64,000 nucleotides of DNA from Bradyrhizobium sp. (GCA_028290305.1 JAQGKC010000333.1:1-64000); one strand, 5' to 3'. Positions 1 to 8,557 are shown, numbered from the stretch's first letter. Numbers and translations are program-made. Notes: generated by a model not told the origin, from the letters alone.

Positions 1-266
1 CGGAGCGCGGTTGCGCCATCATCCTCCTGGCGCAGATCAAGTCCGCGCTTGGCGACCTCGACAAGGTGGTCCTCGTGGTCCGGCTCGTCGGCTTCTTCAA
101 TTGCAAGCCCGACTTTCTCGACGGGCCGAAGGTTCTCAACGGCGCGTCGGACCTGATGGTCGCCGCGTTCGGCGACAAGGGCCGCCACGCCCGCACCACC
201 GTCGGCGTTTCCTCGCTTCCCGGCGATGCGGCGGTGGAGGTCGAAGGGGTGTTCGAAGTCTCTTAA
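1..266 (+). CDS. RidA (YjgF/YER057c/UK114) family protein, C-terminal part
   Basis: This is the end of a gene that enters from the left edge; codons run in the frame starting at base 3 and stop with TAA at 264-266. The visible ~87 residues match the C-terminal half of RidA-type enamine/imine deaminases: a helix (AQIKSALGDLDKVV), a strand, FNCKPDF, then the conserved R(T)TVGVSSLPGDAAVEVEG ending. RidA proteins hydrolyse reactive 2-aminoacrylate-type enamines in the cytoplasm; the variant VGVSSLPGDAAVEV is typical of the YjgF-like subgroup that is not classical RidA, so the substrate is uncertain. It lies 11 bp before the phosphodiesterase gene and probably shares its transcript. The family call is firm; function is by family only. 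Confidence 0.85.
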   Translation, partial: ERGCAIILLAQIKSALGDLDKVVLVVRLVGFFNCKPDFLDGPKVLNGASDLMVAAFGDKGRHARTTVGVSSLPGDAAVEVEGVFEVS

Positions 267-277
267 GGAAACCCTCT

Positions 278-1024
278 ATGCGCGCGCCCGGCTGGCTGAC
301 GGCGCGGCCGGTGGCGCATCGCGGCCTGCACGATCGCGCGCGGGGCATTATCGAAAACATGCCCGGCGCGGTTGCCGCTGCGATCGATGGGAATTTCAGC
401 ATCGAAGTCGATCTGCAGCTCACCGCCGATGGCGAGGCGATGGTACATCATGACGACACGCTTGGCCGCCTCACCGAAGGCAGCGGCGCGTTGCTCGGCA
501 TGACCGCAGCCCAGCTCAAGGCGGTCAGGTTCAAGGATACCTCGGAGCGGATGATGTCGCTCGGCGATCTCTGCGCGCTGGTCAAAGGCCGCGTTCCGCT
601 CGTGATCGAAGTGAAGAGCCATTTCGACGGCGACCGCAAACTGGTGACGCGGATGTCGGAGGTACTCGGCTCCTATCGCGGACCCGCGGCCGGAATGTCG
701 TTCGACCCGGATCAGGTGCTGGCGCTGCGCGAAAAGATGCCGGCGCTTCCCCGCGGCATCATCGCCCAGCGCAACTATGATGACGATTACTGGAAAAAGC
801 TGATGCCCGCCCAGCGCCGCGACATGCTACATTTACGTCACGCGTTCCGCACCCGGCCGAATTTCGTTGCCTTTTGGGTCAACCAGTTGCCGGCGCCGGC
901 GCCTTGGATCGCCCGCAACCTGTTCGGCTTGCCGCTGCTGACTTGGACCGTGCGCACCCCAGAGCAGCGCGAGCGGGCGGCGCGCTATGCCGATCAGATG
1001 ATTTTCGAAGATTTCCGCCCCTGA
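278..1024 (+). CDS. glycerophosphodiester phosphodiesterase family protein
   Basis: The gene encodes a 248-residue cytoplasmic enzyme with no signal peptide that should hydrolyse glycerophosphodiesters to glycerol-3-phosphate and an alcohol. Family hallmarks are visible in order: AHRG near residues 13-16, the ENMPGA metal-site region (usually ENT) at 26-31, the IEVD pair at 42-45, HHDDTLGR at ~57-64 and the EVKS strand near residue 110. Length fits the short UgpQ-like class. ATG 278 was chosen because AAGGAA lies just upstream (265-270) and the frame above it belongs to the preceding RidA-like gene. The methionine at ENM replaces the usual threonine, which is common in rhizobial homologues. 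Confidence 0.88.
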   Translation: MRAPGWLTARPVAHRGLHDRARGIIENMPGAVAAAIDGNFSIEVDLQLTADGEAMVHHDDTLGRLTEGSGALLGMTAAQLKAVRFKDTSERMMSLGDLCALVKGRVPLVIEVKSHFDGDRKLVTRMSEVLGSYRGPAAGMSFDPDQVLALREKMPALPRGIIAQRNYDDDYWKKLMPAQRRDMLHLRHAFRTRPNFVAFWVNQLPAPAPWIARNLFGLPLLTWTVRTPEQRERAARYADQMIFEDFRP

Positions 1025-1131
1025 ACCTGATGCGTGCCGCGCTCTTGAAGTCGTGAGCGCAATGCACGATCTTTGGGGTTGGTCACCATGTGCGATGGCT
1101 GATCGTAACCGTGACCGGTCCTAAATCGTCG

Positions 1132-2382
1132 ATGGTGTCATCCGAAATAACTCTCGAAGCGGTGTCGTCCGTCAGCCAGATTCCGGCTGAGGACTGGGAT
1201 GCCTGCGCCAACCCGGTTCCCGATCCAGCCAGCCTCAACGGCCTCGACACGTTAGCCTCAGTCAGCACTGCGAAAAGTTCCTGTATCAGTTCAAAACCAA
1301 GCTATAACCCGTTTATTTCACACACATTTTTTTTGGCGTTGGAAGCTTCCGGATCAGCCTGCACGCGGACCGGATGGGGACCGCGGCACCTCGTGGCCCG
1401 GCTCGATGGCGCCATTGTCGGCATCGTGCCGTGCTACCTGAAATCGCACTCGCAAGGCGAATACGTGTTCGACCGCGGCTGGGCCGATGCCTATGAACGC
1501 GCGGGCGGACGTTATTATCCGAAGCTGCAGGCCTCGGTTCCCTTTACGCCGGCGGCCGGCCCGCGCCTGCTGATCCGAAATGGCGTCGACACGGACCGCA
1601 TCGGCACCGCGTTGGCGAGCGGACTGGTGGCGCTGTGCGGAGTTACCAAAGCCTCATCGGCTCACGTGACGTTCGCACGCGAGGCAGAATGGAAGTTTCT
1701 GGCCGAACATGGGTTCCTGCAGCGGAACGACCAGCAGTTTCACTGGCACAATGAAGGTTACGGCAGTTTCGAGGATTTTCTCGCCACCCTCAACTCGCGT
1801 CACCGCAAGGCGATCCGGCGCGAACGGCGCGACGCCGTCGCCAGCGGCATCACGATCCACGCGCTAACCGGCAGCGACATCACCGAGGATGCGTGGGACG
1901 CCTTCTTCGATTTCTACATGGACACCGGCTCGCGGAAATGGGGCCGGCCCTACCTCACCCGCGCATTCTTCTCGCTGATCGGCGAGAGCATGGCCAGGGA
2001 CGTGCTGCTGGTCATGGCCAAACGCAACGGTCGCTGGATCGCCGGCGCCATCAATTTCATCGGCTCCGATACGTTGTTCGGCCGCAACTGGGGCGCGATC
2101 GAGCATCATCCGTTTCTGCATTTCGAGGTCTGCTATTATCAGGCCATCGATTTCGCGATCCAGCGCGGACTGAAAACCGTCGAGGCCGGCGCGCAAGGCG
2201 AGCACAAGATCGCGCGCGGATATCTCCCGCAGACCACTTACTCCGCGCATTATATCGCCGACCCCGGCCTGCGCCATGCCATCGACGACTATCTCAAGCG
2301 CGAGCGCGCCTATGTGGAGGAAGCGGCGCGCGAGCTCACCGAGGCCGGGCCGTTTCGCAAAAGCGCCGACGACCCGTCTTGA
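1132..2382 (+). CDS. COG3146 (DUF482) FemAB/GNAT-like acyltransferase family protein
   Basis: This 416-residue soluble protein belongs to the COG3146 family often labelled peptidogalycan biosynthesis protein or GNAT-like N-acetyltransferase. Recognisable blocks are GWGPRHLVARLDG, VPCYLKSHSQGEYVFDRGW, RHRKAIRRER and the C-terminal EAGAQGEHKIARGY. The last two are typical of FemAB-type folds that transfer acyl groups from aminoacyl-tRNA or CoA donors; the real substrate is unknown. ATG 1132 is preferred over GTG 1090 because similarity to the family begins at EITLEAVSSV. Residues ~35-65 (bases ~1235-1340) are AT-richer than the rest and form a short low-similarity insert. It is followed after 46 bp by a HIT-family gene on the same strand. 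Confidence 0.75.
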   Translation: MVSSEITLEAVSSVSQIPAEDWDACANPVPDPASLNGLDTLASVSTAKSSCISSKPSYNPFISHTFFLALEASGSACTRTGWGPRHLVARLDGAIVGIVPCYLKSHSQGEYVFDRGWADAYERAGGRYYPKLQASVPFTPAAGPRLLIRNGVDTDRIGTALASGLVALCGVTKASSAHVTFAREAEWKFLAEHGFLQRNDQQFHWHNEGYGSFEDFLATLNSRHRKAIRRERRDAVASGITIHALTGSDITEDAWDAFFDFYMDTGSRKWGRPYLTRAFFSLIGESMARDVLLVMAKRNGRWIAGAINFIGSDTLFGRNWGAIEHHPFLHFEVCYYQAIDFAIQRGLKTVEAGAQGEHKIARGYLPQTTYSAHYIADPGLRHAIDDYLKRERAYVEEAARELTEAGPFRKSADDPS

Positions 2383-2428
2383 CGTTCGGATACGGCAGTG
2401 AGAGTAGAACCGGATTCAGGGAGCTACC

Positions 2429-2857
2429 ATGACCGCGTATGACCCCAACAACATCTTTGCGAAAATCCTGCGCGGCGAGTTTCCCTGCTACAAGGTTTAC
2501 GAGAACGACCACGTGCTGGCCTTTCTCGACATCATGCCCCGGTGTCCCGGGCATACGCTGGTGATCCCGAAGGCCCCTGCCCGCAACATCCTCGATATCA
2601 GCCCTGAGGATTTCGCCCATGTCGCGCGCGGCGCCCACCGAATCGCGCATGCGGCGATGAAGGCGTTCAATGCCGACGGCATCACCTTGCGGCAGTTCAA
2701 CGAAGCCGCCGGCGGACAGGTGGTGTTTCACCTCCACATGCATGTGATGCCGCGCCGCGACGGCATCGCGCTGCTGCCGCCGGCAAGCCGCAAGGAAGAT
2801 GTGAAGGTGCTGGAAGACAATGCGGCCAAGCTGATCGCCGCGCTGCAGGGCGGGTAA
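2429..2857 (+). CDS. HIT family nucleotide-binding protein
   Basis: This 142-residue cytoplasmic protein has the histidine triad at residues 101-105 (HLHMH) followed by VMPR, and the N-terminal NIFAKILRGEFPC signature of Hint/HinT-like hydrolases. Such proteins hydrolyse purine nucleoside phosphoramidates such as lysyl-AMP; the second histidine of the triad is the nucleophile. The length (HinT proteins are ~115-145 aa) and all motif residues are intact. A GGGAGC ribosome-binding site sits 7-12 bases before ATG 2429. It probably forms a two-gene transcript with the upstream acyltransferase. Confidence 0.92.
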   Translation: MTAYDPNNIFAKILRGEFPCYKVYENDHVLAFLDIMPRCPGHTLVIPKAPARNILDISPEDFAHVARGAHRIAHAAMKAFNADGITLRQFNEAAGGQVVFHLHMHVMPRRDGIALLPPASRKEDVKVLEDNAAKLIAALQGG

Positions 2858-2886
2858 GGAATTCTCGGTGTCTTCCGCGTTTGCGT

Positions 2887-3033
2887 CGTCCTTCGGATCG
2901 TCATTCCGGGGCGATACGAAGCATCGAACCCGGAATCCAAGGATTTCCCGATGTGCAATTGCACATCTGAGGTCTGGTCCTTCGGACCATCCCGGAATGA
3001 CCGATGCGACATCGCTTCGCTCCTCGCAATGAC
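2887..3033. repeat. intergenic palindromic repeat (Bradyrhizobium-type REP-like element)
   Basis: The spacer between the HIT gene and trmO is filled by a repeat-like sequence. It begins with TCATTCCGGGGCG and CGAACCCGGAATC, contains a perfect 18-bp palindrome GATGTGCAATTGCACATC at 2950-2967, then GGTCTGGTCCTTCGGACCA (hairpin), and ends with ATCCCGGAATGACCGATG. The outer parts (CATTCCGGG near 2902 and CCCGGAATGA near 2991) are inverted. Elements of this design are known between genes of Bradyrhizobium and relatives. There is only one copy in this window, so the repeat status is recalled rather than shown here. Confidence 0.6.
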
Positions 3034-3047
3034 GAAAAGCGATCCCC

Positions 3048-3539
3048 TCACTCCGTCTCGAAATCGCCGGCTTGCGGCGGCGCCAGCGGGGTGAATTCGC
3101 AGCGGTCGGGCTTGAGGTCGAGCAGCGGGGTCTCGTCGAGGCAATCGAGGCCGCGCACCAGGACCGTTGAGCCTTCGATGCCGACCAGCTTGACGATCGA
3201 CGTGCCGATCGGATTCGGCCGCACCGGCGAGCGCAGCGAAAAGGTGCCGCGGGTCGATTTGTTGTTCTTCGGGCTTTGCAGCACGAGGTCGCGGCGCGAC
3301 AGATGCAGCCAGTAGATCACTTCGAGGTTCGAATAGAAATCGACGCCTTTGATCGCCGGCACCCAGGGCTCGAAGATCTCCAGCCGGCAGACCGGGCCGT
3401 CGTGACGCCCCTGCCGCGGCGTCGCCAGGCGCGAGGTCCAGGGGGTGCGGATGCGGCCGATAAAGACGAGACCGGCGTCGCGCGGCGGCGGCATATCGAC
3501 GGCGAGTTCGCCTTCGCGGATTTCACTCTCTCGAACCAT
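3048..3539 (-). CDS. trmO: tRNA (N6-threonylcarbamoyladenosine(37)-N6)-methyltransferase TrmO family
   Basis: This 163-residue protein matches the TrmO/TsaA/VirR (UPF0066) family, which uses S-adenosylmethionine to methylate t6A37 of tRNA. Visible signatures are GRIRTPW at the N-terminus, the [12 protein letters not shown] stretch, and the conserved core [13 protein letters not shown] followed by [18 protein letters not shown] residues (here [14 protein letters not shown]). It is shorter than E. coli TrmO (235 aa) because it lacks the C-terminal domain, as in many alphaproteobacteria. It is a single gene on the minus strand with its 3' end near the palindromic repeat. Confidence 0.85.
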   Translation of the reverse strand: MVRESEIREGELAVDMPPPRDAGLVFIGRIRTPWTSRLATPRQGRHDGPVCRLEIFEPWVPAIKGVDFYSNLEVIYWLHLSRRDLVLQSPKNNKSTRGTFSLRSPVRPNPIGTSIVKLVGIEGSTVLVRGLDCLDETPLLDLKPDRCEFTPLAPPQAGDFETE

Positions 3540-3608
3540 GCTTCAATCCAGTGTGATGTCGTCTTGGAGTCTAGCCGATTATCACGAAGCCGCAATGTGA
3601 ACCGGTGA

Positions 3609-3953
3609 TCAGCCGAGCCACCATTGGCCCGCAAGCATCACGATCTCGCCGCAGATGACGCCGGCAAACGTCGACCGCCGCGACAGCCAGAAAGCGGCAA
3701 AGCCGAGCGCGACCGCGGCGTAGCGCAGCCATCCCGGCACGCTCGCCAACGCACCGGGCGGCTGGACCAGAATCTCCGCAATGACGCCGGCGAGGATTGC
3801 GGTCGCCACCGCCCTGACCCAGACCAACAGCTCCGATCCCTCGTCGATGCCGCTGCCGAACCACAATCCGAGCATGCGCCATATCTGATTGGGGATAACG
3901 CCCGCGAGCAACAGGATCAGTAATGCGTGCCAGTCGCCGATGAAATCACTCAT
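3609..3953 (-). CDS. azlD: AzlD family small subunit of a branched-chain amino-acid exporter
   Basis: This 114-residue protein has four predicted hydrophobic helices (WHALLILLLAGVIPNQIW, WVRAVATAILAGVIAEIL, LRYAAVALGFAAFWLS, TFAGVICGEIVMLAGQW), the usual AzlD layout. AzlD works with AzlC as the small subunit of an inner-membrane exporter of branched-chain or related amino acids. ATG 3953 was chosen because it overlaps the azlC stop codon in an ATGA arrangement (3950-3953), the normal translational coupling of this pair. The upstream in-frame start at 3968 is possible but would enlarge the overlap. Confidence 0.82.
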   Translation of the reverse strand: MSDFIGDWHALLILLLAGVIPNQIWRMLGLWFGSGIDEGSELLVWVRAVATAILAGVIAEILVQPPGALASVPGWLRYAAVALGFAAFWLSRRSTFAGVICGEIVMLAGQWWLG

Positions 3954-4687
3954 GGACGAGATCGCCACCGGTGAACGCCATAGGCAATGGTGCCGGCCGA
4001 AACACCGCTGATCAGGATATCGACGCCGCTATTCAACATCGTCGCCAGCGGAAACAGCAGCAGGCCCAGCGCCAGCGCAACCCCGTCAGCCAGCTCCCGG
4101 CAGTTGCGCGCAGTCGAGAACAAGAAGGCCAGCGGCGTCAGCATCAGGATCGCCGCCGCCAACGTTGGCGAGAGACTGGCAGCGAGCAGATACCCGATCG
4201 TCGTCGCGCAAAGGCATACGCACACCAGGCCAATGCCCAGCCCTTGAATGAAAGCAATCCTCCGGTCGCGCGGCACCTGCGGCAGAAAGCGAAAGCATTC
4301 GACCCACAACGTGACCGCGGTGAGATGGGCCACCAGGATCAGATGCCGCCGTTTGGTTTGCGGCGTGCGCATCATCGGCAATACCGAGACCACCATCGGA
4401 AACAGCCGGATCGCGCTGACGGTGACGGCAATCGCCGCTTGCACGATCGTCGCACCAGAGCTGAGCGTCGAGATCAGAATGATCTGCGCAGGTCCCGCCC
4501 AGACGAAGGCCGTACTCGCCAGCGCCCAGGCCAGACTGAAATGCGTATCGTGCGCGAGCGCGCCGATGCCGAGATAGGTTGCGAACAGCACCAACGTCAG
4601 AACGGTCGCGGTGATCGACCGCATTCCCCATGCGAACGCGCGCAAGGAGCTGTGCCATTGAAGCGAGTCGAGCGGAGGCAGCGGCAC
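3950..4687 (-). CDS. azlC: AzlC family large subunit of a branched-chain amino-acid exporter
   Basis: This 245-residue polytopic membrane protein matches AzlC (YgaZ): an N-terminal region leading into ...GMRSITATVLTLVLFATYLG, the conserved AFVWAGPAQII block, the RLFPMVVSVLPMMR motif, and several further hydrophobic segments. It pairs with the overlapping azlD to export amino acids. The reading frame is open back to 4885, but that extension is basic and unlike the family; GTG 4687 (VPLPPLDSLQWH) gives the family length. It is an uncertain start because the ribosome-binding site is weak. Confidence 0.82.
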   Translation of the reverse strand: MPLPPLDSLQWHSSLRAFAWGMRSITATVLTLVLFATYLGIGALAHDTHFSLAWALASTAFVWAGPAQIILISTLSSGATIVQAAIAVTVSAIRLFPMVVSVLPMMRTPQTKRRHLILVAHLTAVTLWVECFRFLPQVPRDRRIAFIQGLGIGLVCVCLCATTIGYLLAASLSPTLAAAILMLTPLAFLFSTARNCRELADGVALALGLLLFPLATMLNSGVDILISGVSAGTIAYGVHRWRSRP

Positions 4688-4862
4688 GGAGTTCCGATTG
4701 ATTGATTCTTGGGCGGCATAACGCTGAGGAAAGCAGCGTCCGTCAAGCGAACATCTGATAGCTATGTCATTCTGCCTACCCGTCCTCTGCACCGCGCGGC
4801 TCTGGTACGGTTTCCAGGGACGACAAAGCATCGACAAGACAGGATGGGTGGGCGGCGGCGGT

Positions 4863-5525
4863 CTAACGCTGCTCAAAACCAGCAAGCTTGCTGGCGAGAT
4901 AAAGCCGGTTCATGAGGCGCAGTTCATCAGCGCTTCCCGGACTCGTGGGCGCCGATTTATCCAGCGTCATCGCCACCATCGTCTTCATGTTGTTGAGCAA
5001 GACAACGGCCATGTCCTTCGCCGTTTTCCTTTGAAGCTTGGGCGCCCTGAGCAAGAGGGTATTGGCAAAGCGCTTTAGCGCTTGCTCGCGAAACTCAAGA
5101 CGCTTGGCCGACCATCGTGACCGCGCCTCCAGCAGCGCGCTCAATGCTCTGGTCTCGTGATGGATCCGGACGAGAAAATTCACAAAAAGGTCGGCCAACT
5201 CATCCGTGGTGATGGCGGATAAACGAGCATCGATCTCGTCGCAGGCGGCGTCGATCATATCAGCGTAATGCTGCATCAAGGCATCGGCCAGCACTTCCTT
5301 GCTCGGAAAGAACCGATAGAGCGAACCGATCTTCGCCCCTGCCCGCTCCGCGATCTCCGCCATCGTGGCGGCATCGAATCCGCGCTCACGAATGACGTCC
5401 GCCGCGGCAATCATGAGATTGGCAACGCGCTCGCGCCCAACGCTGCGCTGAGGCGAAAGCGCAGGACGGTCCCTATTCGGCTTCGGGACGGTCGTGGCTG
5501 GCTGCTTTTTGGCGCTGGAGGACAT
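4863..5525 (-). CDS. TetR/AcrR family transcriptional regulator
   Basis: This 220-residue regulator has an N-terminal helix-turn-helix at residues ~30-80, with the classic run AAADVIRERGFDAATMAEIAERAG followed by GSLYRFFPSKEVLADAL. Its ligand-binding C-terminal half is unassigned. It is transcribed away from the isochorismatase-AbrB pair, and the space between them carries two inverted repeats TTGAG-N6-CTCAA that are good candidates for its operator. A repressor of its own gene and of the divergent pair is the simplest model. The ligand is unknown. Confidence 0.88.
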   Translation of the reverse strand: MSSSAKKQPATTVPKPNRDRPALSPQRSVGRERVANLMIAAADVIRERGFDAATMAEIAERAGAKIGSLYRFFPSKEVLADALMQHYADMIDAACDEIDARLSAITTDELADLFVNFLVRIHHETRALSALLEARSRWSAKRLEFREQALKRFANTLLLRAPKLQRKTAKDMAVVLLNNMKTMVAMTLDKSAPTSPGSADELRLMNRLYLASKLAGFEQR

Positions 5526-5568
5526 GCCGGAATCCTAGCAGGAGCGCTGGATCACGGCCAATTCTTAT

Positions 5569-5614
5569 TTGAGGTTGAACTCAAGTAATTTCCGTGTTTG
5601 AGTATATCCTCAAA
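5569..5614. promoter_or_regulatory. paired inverted repeats, putative TetR-regulator operators
   Basis: Two dyads share one design: TTGAG-gttgaa-CTCAA at 5569-5584 and TTTGAG-tatatc-CTCAAA at 5597-5614, with centres 29 bp apart. They sit between the divergent TetR gene (start 5525) and the isochorismatase gene (start 5707). Position and symmetry fit two operator sites for a TetR dimer, one near each promoter. Confidence 0.6.
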
Positions 5615-5706
5615 TTTATGGCAGCCCCATGGAAGCGCCTGAGCGGGCCGGAGACGATGACCGCTCGGTGATGGCGCGGTCCCAACTCGCGCAAGAAGGA
5701 TCGCAA

Positions 5707-6279
5707 ATGCTTGAACTCTCCCCCACTACAACGGCCCTCGTCCTGATCGATCTTCAGCAGGGCATCGTCCCGATGCCGAACCTTGCTCCACGATCCGGCG
5801 CCGATGTCGCGGCAACGGGTATCACGCTCGCCGAGCGATTTCGCGCCGCGGGCGCACCTGTGGTGCTGGTCAACGTCGCCTTCGCGCCGGATTTCGGTGA
5901 CGCGTTGAAACAGTCGGTCGATAAGCCAATGGCACATCCGGAAGGTGGTTTTCCCGCCAACTTCAGCCATCTTGTCGAAGGCCTCTACCATCCCACCGAT
6001 ATCCTCGTGACCAAGCACCAATGGGGCGCATTTTACGGCACCGACCTCGACGTGCAGCTCCGTCGTCGCGGTGTGCGGACTGTCGTGCTCGGCGGGATTG
6101 CTACCAACCTCGGCGTTGAATCGACGGCAAGACAGGCTCACGAGCACGCCTACGACGTAGTCATCGCGGAAGACGCGACGACCAGTTTCTCGAGCGAGAT
6201 GCATGCCTTCTCGGTCAATGTCATCTTTCCCATGTTGAGCCGCGTGGTGAAGGCCGATGACATCGAACTGAAGCGCTGA
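5707..6279 (+). CDS. isochorismatase-family hydrolase lacking the usual catalytic cysteine
   Basis: This 190-residue protein has the isochorismatase/cysteine-hydrolase fold: TALVLIDLQQGI (catalytic Asp15), VTKHQWGAFYGTDLD (Lys103) and the GGIATNLGVESTARQA block that includes the family cis-peptide region. The position normally held by the nucleophilic Cys (TNxCVExTA) is Gly136. Loss of Cys is known in true isochorismatases such as PhzD, which cleave a vinyl ether without a covalent intermediate, whereas amidase members keep it. ATG 5707 follows GAAGGA at 5696-5701; the longer upstream frame has no family similarity. The gene is 6 bp upstream of an AbrB-family membrane gene and divergent from the TetR regulator. 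Confidence 0.82.
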   Translation: MLELSPTTTALVLIDLQQGIVPMPNLAPRSGADVAATGITLAERFRAAGAPVVLVNVAFAPDFGDALKQSVDKPMAHPEGGFPANFSHLVEGLYHPTDILVTKHQWGAFYGTDLDVQLRRRGVRTVVLGGIATNLGVESTARQAHEHAYDVVIAEDATTSFSSEMHAFSVNVIFPMLSRVVKADDIELKR

Positions 6280-6285
6280 GCGGTA

Positions 6286-7446
6286 ATGCCAACGTCGCGC
6301 ACCCTGCCATTGGCGGGCCTTTCGCTTCCCGTCCAGTGGGCCGTCCTTATCGCCATTTCGATCGTTATGACGACCATCCTTGAATGGGCGCGGCTGCCAG
6401 CCGCCCTGATGCTGGGGCCGATGGCGGCAGGCGTCTTGACAATGACCGGCGGCGGTACCGTGCGCATTCCGCGACTGCCCATGAATTTAGCTCAGGCGAT
6501 GATTGGCTGCCTGATCGCCCGCTCGTTCACATCAGAGATTGTCGTCAGGTTCAGCGAAGGCTGGCCGCTATTTCTGGCCGTCGTCGCCACGACCGTCATC
6601 GCCAGCGCCGCGCTCGGGTGGCTGATCAGCAAACTTCGCATCATGCAGGGCACGACCGCGGTTTGGGGGCTGTTGCCGGGTGCCGCGCCGGTGATGATAC
6701 TCATGGCGGAAGCCTTCGGCGCCGATGCGCCGCTGGTCGCCTTCATGCAATATCTGCGTGTGGTGTTCGTCGCCATCGCGGCTTCACTGATTGCCCGCTT
6801 CTGGGTCCACATCCCCGCCGATGCAGCGCATGCCATGGTCTGGTTTCCACCGGTTGCATGGCCATCATTCCTGGGGACGCTGCTGATCATAGCCGTCAGC
6901 TTCCTCGCGGTATTTGCACCCAGGATACCCGCAGGCGTCCTCATCGCGGCAATGACGGTCGGCGGGGTGCTTCATATCGGAAGCTACAGCACCATCGAAC
7001 TGCCACCGTGGTTTCTCGCGATCGGCTACGCTTTCATTGGGTGGAACACCGGCCTGCGTTTCACCCCGAAATTGTTGGCCGCTGTCACGCGGGCGCTCCC
7101 GCAGAGCATTCTCTCGATCGCGGCCATGATCGCCTTCTGTGGTGGGATGGCGGCGTTGCTTGTGCACGTCGTCGGCGTGGACCCGTTGACCGCCTACCTC
7201 GCCACCAGCCCGGGCGGCGTCGACTCCGTGGCCATCATCGCTGCATCGACCAAAGTCGATACGTCTTTTGTCATGGCGATGCAGACCGTTCGCTTCGTGC
7301 TGATCCTGCTCGTGGGACCGGCGCTTTCACAATTTGTCGCCGGGCTAGTCGGCCGGGATGGTGGCCGGACGCCAGACCCCTCACCGACTTCAGTTCGACA
7401 AATCGAACGCCACGCGGCAGAGGACGATCTCGGCGACCTCGACTGA
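6286..7446 (+). CDS. AbrB-family (COG3180) membrane protein
   Basis: This 386-residue integral membrane protein has about ten hydrophobic helices and the internal duplication of the Gneg_AbrB_dup family (PF05145): an RLPAALMLGPMAAG block in the first half and RIPAGVLIAAMTVGG in the second, with GLLPGAAPVMILMAEAFGAD and YLATSPGGVDSVAIIA as the paired loops. E. coli AbrB and the old 'ammonia monooxygenase-like' label belong here; the function is not established, though transport is likely. It lies 6 bp after the isochorismatase gene and is probably co-transcribed and under the same TetR control. Confidence 0.8.
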   Translation: MPTSRTLPLAGLSLPVQWAVLIAISIVMTTILEWARLPAALMLGPMAAGVLTMTGGGTVRIPRLPMNLAQAMIGCLIARSFTSEIVVRFSEGWPLFLAVVATTVIASAALGWLISKLRIMQGTTAVWGLLPGAAPVMILMAEAFGADAPLVAFMQYLRVVFVAIAASLIARFWVHIPADAAHAMVWFPPVAWPSFLGTLLIIAVSFLAVFAPRIPAGVLIAAMTVGGVLHIGSYSTIELPPWFLAIGYAFIGWNTGLRFTPKLLAAVTRALPQSILSIAAMIAFCGGMAALLVHVVGVDPLTAYLATSPGGVDSVAIIAASTKVDTSFVMAMQTVRFVLILLVGPALSQFVAGLVGRDGGRTPDPSPTSVRQIERHAAEDDLGDLD

Positions 7447-7473
7447 ATATCATTCAAATGTCCGTGCTGCCGG

Positions 7474-8472
7474 TCAGCCCCTGACGTTCATGTTTCGCAG
7501 CACGAAACATGCACCACCCGCGCGCCGGATGCGGTTGCAGAGATCGTCGGCGGCGGGGCGCGTGTCGGCGCCGATCCGCACCTGATAGAACGTGCGCGTC
7601 CCTCGGCTGCGCAACATCGTTCCGAGCAAGCTTGGATCCTGATCGCCGATCACGGCGCTCAACCGCTTCATCGCGCGTGCATACATCGCCAGCGCGCGAT
7701 CGCGATTGAAGCCGGCGGCAAGCTGCACGCCCCACAGCCTGTCCACACCAAGTTTCACATGCTGTTCCAACTGGGTGACGAAGGGGTTGGGCGCGCGCTT
7801 GAGCAGCGCCATCAATTCGCGGCAGCTTGAAGCCGGCGCGTTCGGCGTGCGGTCGGGCGTCTTGCCGTTCCGGCTGGCCGCGGCCCAGTCGTCGACCGTC
7901 GTGCCGGTGATGGCAACGACGTAGTTGCGCGTCTCCTGCGGCATGTAGCCAGTGCCGGCGAGCCATTCCTGCACCCGGCGCGGTCCGGCATTGTAGGCCG
8001 CGGCGGCAAGTCCGAGATTGCCGAACTGATTGCGCAATTCGTTCAAAAACTCTGCGGATTTCGGCAGCGCCTGCACTGGATCGAAGGGATCGAGCAAGCG
8101 GCGCTCATTGGCGGTCCCCGGCATGAACTGCGCGATACCCTGCGCGCGCTGGCCGCTGCGTGTGACGGGACCGACCGCATCGGATTGAAAGCGGCTTTCC
8201 TGCCAGATCACGCGCGCGAAAAACTCAAGCGGCAGGTCCTGCGACTTCGCCGCGGATTCGATCATGAGGCACATCGCCTCGCGGGTATCGGTGTCGGCCT
8301 CAGCCGGTTTTTGCGGCTCGGCCTTTGTGGCCAGTTCCTCGACGCTGGGTCGCGCGACATTGGTCATCGCGGGCGAAGTGTCTTCCGCCAAGGCCGCCGC
8401 CGTCGGTGACAAGAGCGTCACGATGACGGTGCAAAGCACGGCTCGCAGCCTCATGACCGTTCGCGACGCCAT
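7474..8472 (-). CDS. secreted lytic transglycosylase (SLT domain) with SPOR-like C-terminus
   Basis: This 332-residue exported protein has a signal peptide (MRLRAVLCTVIVTLLSPTAA, cleavage near AALA-ED) and an SLT domain at ~65-180 with the catalytic glutamate in FFARVIWQESRF (Glu92) and the downstream GIAQFMPGTA and AAAYNAGPRRV motifs. The enzyme should cleave the MurNAc-GlcNAc bond of peptidoglycan to give 1,6-anhydro ends. The last ~40 residues (FYQVRIGADTR...CNRIRRAGGACFVLRN) look like a degenerate SPOR-type domain that could bind septal glycans. ATG 8472 is preceded by AAGG; a GTG start at 8502 is less likely. Convergent with the AbrB-family gene. Confidence 0.85.
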   Translation of the reverse strand: MASRTVMRLRAVLCTVIVTLLSPTAAALAEDTSPAMTNVARPSVEELATKAEPQKPAEADTDTREAMCLMIESAAKSQDLPLEFFARVIWQESRFQSDAVGPVTRSGQRAQGIAQFMPGTANERRLLDPFDPVQALPKSAEFLNELRNQFGNLGLAAAAYNAGPRRVQEWLAGTGYMPQETRNYVVAITGTTVDDWAAASRNGKTPDRTPNAPASSCRELMALLKRAPNPFVTQLEQHVKLGVDRLWGVQLAAGFNRDRALAMYARAMKRLSAVIGDQDPSLLGTMLRSRGTRTFYQVRIGADTRPAADDLCNRIRRAGGACFVLRNMNVRG

Positions 8473-8557
8473 GCCTTGTTCCCGAGGACCTGCTTGACAC
8501 AAAGGGAGGACCGTCTAGCTATCTAGCAATGATGGCGCGCATGTGGGAGCGCAAGAC

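Noticed and set aside
7489..7511. Inverted repeat CATGTTTCG-CAGCA-CGAAACATG at the end of the transglycosylase gene
   Set aside because: It lies inside the last coding codons, which encode the conserved SPOR-like ending, and has no T-run on either strand; a coding coincidence is as likely as a terminator.
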